From contig JAUIMM010000534.1 in assembly GCA_031769625.1 (NCBI GenBank), positions 11,826,501 to 11,890,500 of the forward strand: 64,000 nucleotides of DNA. The letters run 5' to 3'. A program made the translations under genes and the position numbers. Every line of letters starts with the position of its first letter. The stretch's first letter is position 1. Origin of the DNA: Taudactylus pleione (lineage: Eukaryota; Chordata; Amphibia; Anura; Myobatrachidae). This document shows, in pieces, positions 32,102-42,213 of this stretch. The notes beneath the pieces were generated by a model. The model worked only from the letters and a program-made list of their open reading frames with translations. It was not told the origin of the DNA and did no database searches.

Positions 32102-32166
32102 AAACGAACCAATCATTTCAGCCACAGTTTTGTGGCAGACCCTGGCGCTGAAATGATTGGTTTGTT
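32102..32166 (+). other. Conserved hAT 3' hairpin
   Basis: AACCAATCATTTCAGC at 32108-32123 pairs perfectly with GCTGAAATGATTGGTT at 32147-32162 around a 23-base loop (ACTGTGGCAGACCCTGG-like). It starts about 50 bases past the transposase stop. Homologous hairpins occur in hAT-2, hAT-3 and the old hAT. Confidence 0.75.
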
Positions 32167-32693
32167 AAAGTGTGCATGTCCTGTTTATACAACATAAGGG
32201 TGGGTGGGAGGGCCCAAGGACAATTCCATCTTGCACCTCTTTTTTTTCTTTGCATTATGTACAGTTTGGGGCCTAGTTTTTCAAACTGCCATCCTGTCTG
32301 CCACTGCAGTATCACGCCTAGATGGGTCACGTGTTTGTGCCGCCCACTCGTGTCGCTTAGCATAGTCATCCAGCTACCTCAGTGCAACCTTTTGGACATA
32401 AAAACACTATTGTGAGGTGTGAGGTGTTCAGAATAGACTGGAAATGAGTGGAAATTAAGGTTATTGAGGTTAATACTAGCATAGGAGCAGAAAAACCTAC
32501 AAATTCTGTGATTTTAGCTGTTTTTATGCTTTTTTTCAAAAAAATACAGATCCAAAACACAAAACCCAGAACCCAAAACACGGAAGGGTGGTTTTGGCAA
32601 AACCAATCCAGATCCAAAACATGAAGAAAGATCCAGATCCAAAACCAAAACACAAAACACGAAAAGTGGCCGGTGCACACCCCTAGTATTCTA

Positions 32694-33180
32694 CTAGGAC
32701 ATTTAAATACATAGGTCTCTATTTAAGAACGAGTCATAATCCCTTTCCACTAGTTTTCTTTAACACAAGAAGGTGGGAGGTCGGCGAAACGCAGGCGTGC
32801 CAGTGCGTTTTGAACACCGTTGCAGGGGTGGGCATAAATTATCCACTGCAATGCCATATGCAGCTTGTGAACTCACTGCTTGCGACAAGATTAGCAATTG
32901 CTGAGTAAGGTCAGAGCTTGTGCAAGTGTACGTGAGGCTGCAATGGTACTCGGTGTTACTGATGGTTTCGCAGTATTGCTAAGTATTACGGATGTGTGTA
33001 AGGTAAGGTGGGCGTCCATATGTTGTGCTGCGACGGCATAGCGATCGCAGTGGATTAGCATATCATTGCAGTGAGACTGCGTTCGTAATCACTATTGCAA
33101 TCGTAGTTGCGATCCTTGCTGAATCAGGTCCTTAGACAGTATTGATACCAGTACCAGTAAACCAATAAGAGAACCCTCTC
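32694..33180. other. Possible degraded MITE
   Basis: GCTGAATCAGGTCC at about 33118-33131 resembles the reversed GGNCCTGATTCAG terminus of the MITEs at 2123 and 13749. GCGATCGCAGT/TGCAATCG phrases precede it. No left end was found. Confidence 0.3.
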
Positions 33181-34045
33181 ATGTGCTTATATGCCAGCTC
33201 AGAGCCCTCTCATGCCCCTTTATATGCTGCAGAGCTCCCTTATGCCCCCTCAGACATAACAATTTATATTTCAGCCTCAGAGCCCCCTCAGTCAAGTTAT
33301 GGCCCTTTATATACACCAGAGTCCATTCATACTCTTATATATGCCAGCCTCAAAGCACCCTCTGTCATACTTCTATAAATCCCACTCAGAGTCCACCCCA
33401 TGCCCCCTTGTATGCCTCAGAGCTACCGCATGCTCCTTTATATGCCAGTCTCAAATCCCCTAAATCATGCCATGCCCTTTTATATGCCTAAGAGACCACT
33501 CATGCTCCTTTATATGCCAACCCCAGAGTGCCTTCAATCATGCTCCTTTATATGCCAACCCAGAGCCCCCTCATGCCCCTTTATATGTCTCAAAGCTACC
33601 ACATACTCCTTTATATGTCAGTCTGAAAGCCTCCTAAGTCATGCTATGCCCCTTTATATGCCTCAGCACCTCCTCATGCTCCTTCATGGCGGATGGTGTA
33701 GTGGTTAGCATTACTATCTCACAACACTGAGGTCATGTGTTGAATTTCTGGTCATAGCTGATCTATGTGGAGTTTGTATGTCCCCTCTGAGTTTGCATTT
33801 GTTTCCTCCCACTTTCCAAAAACATACGGGTAGATTAATTGGATTCTGACAATAAAGTGCTGTGGAATATGTGAGAGCTATATAAAATAAGTTAACAGGT
33901 AATAAATACATAACAAATATGCTAGATGCACAGCCCTCTCAGCTATGACACTTTATATGCCAGCCTCAAAATTTCCTGAGCTATGCCATGCCCCTTTATA
34001 TGCCTCAGTCCTCAGAGCTCCCTCATGCCAGCCCAGAGCCCTTGT
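33181..34045. repeat. Minisatellite CCCCTTTATATGCC(TCAGAG)
   Basis: Irregular units of about 28-60 bp built from TCATGCCCCTTTATATGCC, CAGCCTCAGAGCCC and CTCAGAGCTAC. It spans 33181-33687 and continues at about 33925-34045, split by the SINE. Apparent 100-codon frames are repeat artefacts. Confidence 0.75.
33688..33905 (+). mobile_element. V-SINE (tRNA-derived)
   Basis: The head reads like a tRNA promoter: GGTGTAGTGGTTAGCA as A box and GTCATGTGTTGAATTTC as a decayed B box (33733-33749; consensus GGTTCGANTCC). The body has GTGGAGTTTGTATG, TTTGCATTTGTTTCCTCCCA and CCAAAAACATACGGGTAG, which is the conserved central domain of vertebrate V-SINEs (HE1/DANA type). The tail AAGTGCTGTGGAATATG...GCTATATAAAATAA is shared with a partner LINE. 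It is inserted in the minisatellite. Transcription by RNA polymerase III is the family's norm; this copy is diverged. Confidence 0.8.
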
Positions 34046-34271
34046 GGCTTACACCACTGAAGGTCCAGTCCAATCCCAACTGGCAGGCTACCACTCTGAC
34101 TGACTCCAGTCATGTCTGCAACCAGAAGGATTACCCAGAAGCAATAGGCCACACGTGTACTGGAGGTAGAGTAGTAGGGAGGACAGCAGCCAAGCTGTAA
34201 CGCACTGAATGTGACTCCGATTGCACCACACCCAGTTGATTTCAGGACTATATCTCTCTCTGTCTCCTTAT
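34046..34271. other. Unassigned sequence
   Basis: No recognised feature between the minisatellite and the next MITE. Confidence 0.3.
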
Positions 34272-35192
34272 GGGGCATATTCAATTGGGCACGAGGTTTA
34301 GTGAGGCAAAAAACCTTGCGCCCCTCGTGCCAAATTTTGGAATACCATGGGTATGCGTTCTTCTGATACCCGCGCTATTCAATTTAAACAAAAAGTGGTC
34401 TCTGGGTTTTCAGATCGGAAAACCCTGCGCCGCGTAAACAAGAAAAAAAACTGCACTTACCTGCCTGGGGGTCTCTGGTGGTCTCCGCAGCTCCCGGTGG
34501 CCTCCCCTCTATCTTCTGTCAAAGTCAAATAATTGGTTATGATCGTTGTACAATTATTATATGACGATCTAATCGTCTATGGTCTGACGATGTGTTTCCA
34601 CGACGCTACTTTACATACACTGATGCACATATCGCACACACATATAAATTTATATATACTTATATTAGGGGTGTGTACCGGCCACTTTTGTGTTTTGGAT
34701 CTGTATTTTTTTGAAAAAAAGCATAGAAACAGCTTAAATCACAGAATTTGTGGGTTTTTCTGCTCCTATGCAATTATTAACCTCAATAACCTTCATTTCC
34801 ACTCATTTCCAGTCTATTCTGAACACCTCACACCTCACAATAGTGTTTTTATGGCCAAAAGATTGCACCGAGGTAGCTGGATGACTATGCTAAGTGACAC
34901 GAGTGGGCGGCACAAACACCTGGCCCATCTAGGAGTGACACTGCAGTGGCAGACAGGATGGCAATTTGAAAAACTAGGCCCCAAACAGTACAAAGAAAAA
35001 AAAGAGGTGCAAGATGGAATTGTCCTTGGGCCCTCCCACACACCCTTATGTTGTATAAATAGGACATGCACACTTTAACAAACCAATAATTTCAGCGCCA
35101 GGGTCTGCCACATGACTGTGGCTGAAATGATTGGTTCGTTTGGGCCCCCACAAATCAAGCTGGCAATTAATGTGTCTCTGCACAAACTGGCT

Positions 35193-36219
35193 CTACGGAG
35201 GCAAGATGTCGTCCTCATCCTCGTCATCCACCGATTCCTTGGATAAAACAGGAAAAAGGGATTTAGGTGTCCCTGGACTGCTTACGGTCTTAGCCAAAGT
35301 TTCTGAACTTGACAGTAACTTTTTATGAACGCGCTGCAGGTGCCGTATAAGGGAGGATGTTCCTAGGTGGTTAACGTCCCTACCCCTACTTATTTCACCT
35401 TTACATATGGTACATATAGCAAGACAGTTGTTGTCCGGATTTGGATAGAAATATTGCCAGACCAAAGAGGTGGAATGTTTGGTCTTCTGCCCAGGCATGA
35501 CCGTTATGGGCTTTTTCATGCCACGGACAACAACTGTCTCCCCCGGAGCCTGATTTAAACAAACCACATCACCATCAGAATCCTCCTCGCCAACTTCCTC
35601 CTCAGTGCCAGCTACACCAGTATCGTCATCCTGTTGTACTTCAACAGTGACATCTTCAATTTGCATATTAGCAAGTGGACTGTGGGTGCTCCTTTCAGCA
35701 CTTGCAGGGGGCGTGCAAATGGTGGAAAGAGCCACCTCTTCCCGTCCAGTGCTGGGAAGGTCAGGCATCGCAACCACCACCACACTTGGACTCTCCTTGG
35801 GGATTTGTGATATCTTCTTAGAACACACAGTTCTTTGCTGTGCTTTTGCCAGCTTAACTTGTTTGATTTTTTTAGCGGGATGGAGGGCTTCCATCGTCAT
35901 GTGAAGCTGAACCACTAGTCATGAACATAGGGATCGACCTTAGCCGTTCCTTGCCACTCCGTGTCGTAAATGGCATATTGGCAAGTTTACGTTTCTCTTC
36001 AGATGATTTAAATGTTTTTTTCAAGGTCATTTTCCTGAACTTTGTCATTTGGGATTGTATGTGCCCTCTACTATGACATTGGGCATCGGCCTTGGCAGAC
36101 GACGTTGATGGCATGTTATCGTCTATGTCATAACTAGTGGCAGCAGCTTCAGCACTAGGAGGAAGTGGTTCTTGATCTTTCCCTATTTTATTTTTATCGG
36201 AGAAAGTTTGGTCCTCCAT
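35193..36219 (-). pseudogene. hAT-2 truncated transposase (BED finger plus acidic tail)
   Basis: The first frame runs 36219-35872 (MEDQTFSDKNKIGKDQEP...) and ends early because of an extra base at about 35880. A second open frame runs 35915-35193, 240 codons, and contains the acidic VEVQQDDDTG region and a complete BED finger: CTICKGEISRGRDVNH with a C-X2-C pair, and LIRHLQRVH with H-X4-H. It then passes, across the deletion junction at about 35236-35241, into the terminal EDEDDILPP. The RNase H core and dimerisation block are missing. A product, if made, could bind hAT ends without cutting; that is inference. Confidence 0.8.
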
Positions 36220-36235
36220 TTATGTTATATTGATA

Positions 36236-38160
36236 TATACGTGCGGCTAAGGCGCACACAAACACAGAAAATAATTTTTTATTTTTGTTGGAGACTAGTG
36301 CACTTTGTGGGTTACACCACCCTTTAAGAAATGAGCCAGCCGGCCCTTTACTTATGGGACACATGCGCATGCTTGGCGCTGCTCCTTCGTTGATGCACGT
36401 GCAGCCACAGTGCACACAATTCACAAACACAGAAAAAAAAAATTTATTTTGTTTGGAGTGCCCTTTGGGGGTTACAGCACCCGTTAGTGGGCAATCCAGC
36501 CGGCCCTTTATTTATGGGACACAGGCGCACGCTTGACACTACTTTGTTGATGCACGTGCGGCTACTGCGCACACAATTCACAAACACAAAAAAAAAATTT
36601 TTTTTAATTTTGTTTGGAGTGCCCTTTGGGGGTTACAGCACCCTTTAATGGACAAGCCAGCCAGCCTTTTACTTATGGGACACAGGCGCACGCTTGGCGC
36701 TGCTCCTTTGTTGATGCACGTGCAGCCACAGTGCACACAATTCACAAACACAGAAAAAAAATTTTTATTTTGTTTGGAGTGCCCTTTGGGGGTTACAGCA
36801 CCCTTTAGCGGTCAATCCAGCCGGCCCTTTATTTATGGGACACAGGCGCACGCTTGGCAGTACTTTGTTGATGCACGTGTGGCTACTGCGCACACAATTC
36901 ACAAACACAGTAAATATTTTGTTATTTGGTTTGGAGTGTACTTTGGGGGTTACAGCACCCTTTAACGGTCAAGTCAGCCGGCCCTTTACTTATGACACAG
37001 GCGCACGCTTGGCACTACTTTGTTGATGCACGTGCGGCTACTGCGCACACAATTCACAACCACAGAAAATATTTTTTTATTTGGTTTGGAGTGTACTTTG
37101 GGGGTTACAGCACCCTTTAACGGTCAAGCCAGCCGGCCCTTTACTTATGACACAGGCGCACGCTTGGCACTACTTTGTTGATGCACGTGCGGCTACTGCG
37201 CACACAATTCACAAACACAGAAAATATTTTTTTATTTGGTTTGGAGTGTACTTTGGGGGTTACAGCACCCTTTAATGGTCAAGCCAGCCGGACCTTTACT
37301 TATGACACAGGCGCACGCTTGGCACTACTTTGTTGATGCACGTGCGGCTACTGCGCACACAATTCACAAACACAGAAAATATTTTTTTATTTGGTTTGGA
37401 GTGTACTTTGGGGGTTACAGCACCCTTTAACGGTCAAGCCAGCCGGCCCTTTACTTATGACACAGGCGCATGCTTGGCACTACTTTGTTGATGCACGTGC
37501 GGCTACTGCGCACACAATTCACAAACACAGAAAATATTTTTTTATTTGGTTTGGAGTGTACTTTGGGGGTTACAGCACCCTTTATCGGTCAAGCCAGCCG
37601 GCCCTTTACTTATGACACAGGCGCACACTTGGCACTACTTTGTTGATGCACGTGCGGCTACTGCGCACACAATTCACAAACACAGAAAATATTTTTTTAT
37701 TTGGTTTGGAGTGTATTTTGGGGGTTACAGCACCCTTTAATGGTCAAGCCAGCTGGCCCTTTACTTATGACACAGGCGCACGCTTGGTACTACTTTGTTG
37801 ATGCACGTGCGGCTACTGCGCACACAATTCACAAACATAGAAAATATTTTTTTATTTGGTTTGGAGTGTACTTTGGGGGTTACAGCACCCTTTAACGGTC
37901 AAGCCAGCCGGCCCTTTACTTATGACACAGGCACACGCTTGGCACTACGTTGTTGATGCACGTGCGGCTACTGCGCACACAATTCACAATCACAGAAAAT
38001 ATTTTTTTATTTGGTTTGGAGTGTACTTTGGGGGTTACAGCACCCTTTAACGGTCAAGCCAGCCGGCCCTTTACTTATGACACAGGCGCACGCTTGGCAC
38101 TACTTTGTTGATGCACGTGCAGCTGCTGCGCACATAATTCACAAACACAGAAAAAATATG
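36236..38160. repeat. hAT-2 subterminal array, about 12 x 155 bp
   Basis: TTGTTGATGCACGTGCGGCTACTGCG-type units (quoted phrase TTGTTGATGCACGTGCGGCT) recur every 154-156 bp from about 37006 to 38091. Longer, more diverged units lie at 36236-36900 next to the transposase start. The plus-strand 64-codon frames that recur once per unit are artefacts. Confidence 0.9.
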
Positions 38161-39513
38161 TATTTTTTAGCACTTGGGGGGAGCACCCCTGACGGACAGA
38201 GCACCCCCTGGACAACACTACAGCACCCCTTTAGGATTGGGACGCTGCACAGGACTTTGGAGTGGACACCTGACTGCACAACACAGACCAGCCAGCCCCT
38301 ATGGACTTTGAAGTAGTGGACACAGCCCCTATTAACAACAGCAGCACAGCACAATACAGCCAGCCCCTATGGACTTTGAAGTAGTGGACACAGCCCCTAT
38401 GGACAACAGCAGCAAAGCGCCACACAGCACAGCACAACACTACTCTGCACTACACTACACTACACTACACAGCCCAGCCAGCCCTAACTCCCACCCTCCC
38501 TCTTCACTGTCCACAGCCGAGTGAGAAAATGGCGCCGACGCTGGTACCTTATATAGGATCCAAAACCCGCGAGACCCGGAAGGCGGGATGATGACGTTTT
38601 GCCTCGATTTCAGATCTGAGTCAGGCGGGAAAAGTCGAACCTGACTCGGATCGGCCTCGGATCGGGGGGGCTCGGGGGGGTTCGGATTTCAGAAATCCGA
38701 ACCCGCTCACCCCTAACTTATATACACGGACGCTCCAATGCCTATGCACATAATTACACATGGACTCTCATTTGTTTATAGTTGCTATTACAGCACACAG
38801 ACGCACATATGTGCAAGATGGTTCCACACATTATAGTTAATAACCCCTGTTATTAAAGGTATTTTTAGCTAATAATTATGATGTACTTAAACGAGATCTA
38901 AGGTTTAGAATATAGTGGACATGTCATGTTTGGTATCACACTAAATCCCTGTTTAATTGCAGACATCCATATCTATCGGCAATGAAGTCGCATCATGCGT
39001 CCACTAGTTATGGATGATAGGGAGTTACTGGATAGAAATGTTATAACATGCATGTAGTGTTGTAGCTAGTTTTAACCAGTTGTTCGGCGGGAAGCTACAC
39101 AAAGAGACCGTTGAAGAACTGAGCCATGCCCCTGATGACACCGTATGAATCGACCAATGACCAGATTATCCAGAAGCAAGAATCAATGGAAACTTGTCAA
39201 CTAGTCCCTTTGTTAACTCTGAACTCTGTAAGGTATATATGCAGTGTCCCGATCCCAGTGTTCAGACATCCTCTTTGATGATCACAGGCTTCTGGTTTGA
39301 TGATTGTATGCTGGTACAGTGCGCATGCGTAAGTATCGGCTTGTACTATTACATTGCTTTTTACTCTAATTGTTAAATCTTTCGTCATGTTACTTTTTCT
39401 TTACATAAATAACTTTTTGTGCTTTGGAACCACACGATTGGACTGGAAAGCAATTCTTTCTTAAGTGACTTGCAACGCTAAATAGCGACTAGCGACTATT
39501 AGGAATTCATAGA

Positions 39514-39523
39514 TGGGGGCTCG
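39514..39523 (+). promoter_or_regulatory. ERV primer-binding site, tRNA-Pro-like
   Basis: TGGGGGCTCG starts 2-4 bases after the 5' LTR. The ten bases match the usual proline-tRNA site; the following GCCTTGAGG departs from it. Confidence 0.65.
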
Positions 39524-40507
39524 GCCTTGAGGTCATGCTACCGGAAATTACTGAAAGCGACGACCGAATTTCGATTCCTCAACAAAGGCTGGACGCGTCA
39601 CATACGGGTAAAAACGCAATGTGTTTTGAACCTGTTTTGTACTCAGTATTGTAAAATCGAATATCCGTTCTTTGGGTGATCTAAGGAGCGCTGATTAGAA
39701 TCCAGGGACAAGAGAGAAAAGTCTGTTTCTTTTATTGTCACTTTTGCGCTGCAATAGGCGATTCACAAATTGTGTATGCATCTTTCCTGCAATACTGCCA
39801 CATGTTTAAGCAATTGTTTTGATAGATAGTCTTGTTAAAACCTCTGAATAGATATTGCCACTAGGGAAAGCATTTTTCTGGACAGAAAACAAAGGTATAT
39901 GAATGTGAAACGTATGCTTGTGATGTGAAAAGGGGAAAAGAAAAAAGGTTTTTCTACACTGTCGGAGAGAGACAGGAGAGACCCGGTAGGTGCCTGACGA
40001 GGCACAGCTACTACCAAGTAGGTATACACAGCAGGTATACCGGGCGATAAACCGGAGGTTGTTTTTCGGTCAACTTCCAATTGTAATTGCAAAGTCCATT
40101 GATAGGGTAGTGTCTCCGGGCAATGCGATCGGACCGCATGGTTGTGTAAAGAACCGTGATTGTGACATTGGTTGTGGAGGAGGATACCCTTGGCAAGGGT
40201 AAGTGTTAATGGAATAATTAAATGCTACCAGGGGAGAGTCAAAGTAGGAAGCGGTTGGACAAAGCTTGGTTAATTTGTCCGGTAAGTAGAATATTTTCTG
40301 CTTCCTCGTTGTGCACGCTAACGGTAAAACGCTTAGCGGTCGGCGGTGCACAACAGGTGGAAGTGGGTGGACGCAGTAATTAGTCCAACATTGAAGTCCC
40401 TAGTGAAAGAAGCGAAAGCGTTATCCCAGATGGGTGCTAAGCAGTCGCTAGGGACGGTAGAGGGAGAGCTGCTTATGAATGGGCCGATTTTAATCGGCAA
40501 GGTATAT

Positions 40508-42040
40508 AATGAATGAGAAGTATGGTGAGTATTCAACTGCATACTGCGACATATGGGTCAAGATGACCAAAGAATGTATGAAGCCCTTTCCCAAAGTTGG
40601 CAGTTTTGATTCGGAGGTACTAGGTAATGTTAGAGATAACATATGTTTAGTTAAATCTTTGAAGAAAAGAGTATAGTATAATGACTGTTAAAAGCTGTGG
40701 CTGCACGACGGGAACACGTGGCAAACTTGCGCGCCACAAAATGGTGCACCGCAAAATAGCGTACACACATGGCAGAGTAGCACACCACAAACAGCGTACT
40801 CATGCCGCAAAGTAGCGTTATCATGCATAAAGAAGACAGCGCAAGCGCACCTTGGACGCCATATGCGACCACAGGTGAAAGTACAGCCGATACCAAAAAT
40901 AACAAAAAAATCATATTAAGTAACCCATACCGTTTTAAGTCACCATAAGGAAAATGTTATTGAAGAAGATGATGATGATGAAACTACTGTAATTTCAGCC
41001 ATTTCCCAAGCTGTTAATTTACTAGATGTTCAACAGAGACCAGGAAAGGCAGCGATCCAACCAGCAGGGTCAGTAGCTGAAATTGGTGAGACTAGTGGAG
41101 ACCGTAATAGGAGAGGTAACATTCATAGTAATCCTGAACATAGTGATGTGGTAGGTGTACATCCTGTCCGTACAATTGCAGTTCCCAATGGAAAACCGGA
41201 CAAAGATGGTATAGTTCCCATCAGGAATGTAGTAATGCATTGTCCATTGACAAGAGCAGAATTACATTCAATAATGTCAGACTTCTCAGACCCTAGGAAA
41301 CTGTTAGCCAAATGCCAGAAATTTGTTAAAGATTTAAGTAATGCTCATGAGCCAACTAATAAAGATTGGTGAGTGGTGTTATGAGCCTGTCTCCCTTCTA
41401 ATACTCATGTACAAAAGTTTATTAAGGATTGTGTATTGGAGGAGGATGAGGATAACCAGGTAAAAAAAAAAACGTATAATCACACAATTGGCTATATATT
41501 TCCCAGTGGTAGTGAACTAGAGCAAAATTTTCAATATTAAACAAAAGGAGAGTGAATTTGCATCAGATTATTTTGCCCGAGCACTGGTAGCAATAACCCA
41601 GTACACAGGGATAGCAGATATTAAAGATAATGTACACCACAGGGAAGTAGTTGTTACGGTACTAATGGATGGTCTCAAGGATAATCTAAAGACCAGGGTG
41701 CAAATCTCTCTACCTAACTGGAGAGGAATTACTGTAGCTGCACTTAGAGAGTCTGCCATAGAACATGATAAGAACATTTCCAGGAAGAAAGAGGCACAGT
41801 GTGAGAAATTAATGGCAGTGAGCATTCAGGCTCTACAGGAAGCATATACACGGACACAAACTTACAATACACATAAACCACAAAGGTATTATAATTGTAA
41901 TAAAGAGAGACACATAAAAAGGAATTGTAGATCGAGAAATCGGGGGCTGCTTAAGAAGGGAACACATAGATACACTCAGAGAGGACACTCACAAGATTCA
42001 GGGAATTTCCAACAGTTACCCTCTCACACAGTGACAGCAA
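40508..42040 (+). pseudogene. gag: ERV gag, fragmented
   Basis: The likely start at 40508 gives a 55-codon matrix-like piece that stops at 40673. A diverged tract rich in GC(A/G)CACCGCAAA-like phrases follows (40690-40830). Capsid begins near 41240 with PLTRAELHSIMSDFSDPRK, typical of class I capsids. Later capsid with GVxDxLKDNL-type and WRGITVAALRESA phrases is at 41665-41775. A single, damaged nucleocapsid knuckle (CNKERHIKRNC) is at about 41893-41925, where the first cysteine pair and spacing are altered. At least four frame breaks. Confidence 0.75.
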
Positions 42041-42213
42041 TGCTCTGCTGGAGGCTGATAGTCAGTGCTAGGGATCAAGTACTCATTATACTGTCATTTA
42101 TTTATGTTCTGCTTTCTTCTCTGTTTCTCTTCACCATGACTGTCAATATCTATTTGAATTTTCCTACAGATGGGTATAATACACATGGACACGATTGCCC
42201 CATGGTTTCATAG

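Larger units (their letters stand above)
26747..32685 (+). mobile_element. hAT-1: near-complete hAT transposon, 5.9 kb
   Basis: The element is bounded by TAGGGGTGAGCGG and, reversed at the right, TAGGGGTGTGCACCGG. It is flanked by GTATTTTA (26739-26746) and GTATTCTA (32686-32693), an 8-bp duplication with one mismatch. The order is: subterminal foldbacks; TATA promoter; TAGTG/GCTGT-rich tract; ten-unit array of about 155 bp; transposase; a 3' hairpin; and a right end rich in CCAAAAC/GATCCAG. It has the complete transposase domain set but three frameshifts, so it is probably inactive. hAT-2 and hAT-3 are shorter relatives in the same window. Confidence 0.9.
34666..38715 (-). mobile_element. 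hAT-2: internally deleted hAT, perfect 8-bp duplication
   Basis: Bounded by TAGGGGTGTG and CACCCCTA, flanked by identical ACTTATAT at 34658-34665 and 38716-38723. The empty site survives in the 3' LTR at about 47430 (ATATACTTATATACATGG). Read on the minus strand it has promoter, about twelve 155-bp array units, the transposase N-terminus and then a roughly 2.1-kb deletion joining residue-level sequence ...PVLSK to ESVDDEDEDD near the stop. Both ends and the 3' hairpin are intact. It lacks the catalytic core, so movement required a transposase from elsewhere. Confidence 0.95.
34517..39511 (+). repeat. ERV 5' LTR, interrupted by hAT-2
   Basis: LTR sequence occupies 34517-34665 and 38716-39511, about 940 bp when the insert and its duplication are left out. 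TATA-like GTATATATGC at 39232-39241. Relative to the 3' LTR it lacks about 35 bp near 34610 (the stretch with GCGTTGTGCAATCC). Otherwise the two LTRs are close, with scattered substitutions. Confidence 0.85.

Noticed and set aside
33688..33760. Functional tRNA gene
   Set aside because: Only A- and B-box-like segments remain and the sequence continues into a V-SINE body; no cloverleaf was found.
35131..35328. 65-codon plus-strand frame with serine run
   Set aside because: Antisense to the acidic Glu/Asp-rich tail of the hAT-2 transposase remnant.
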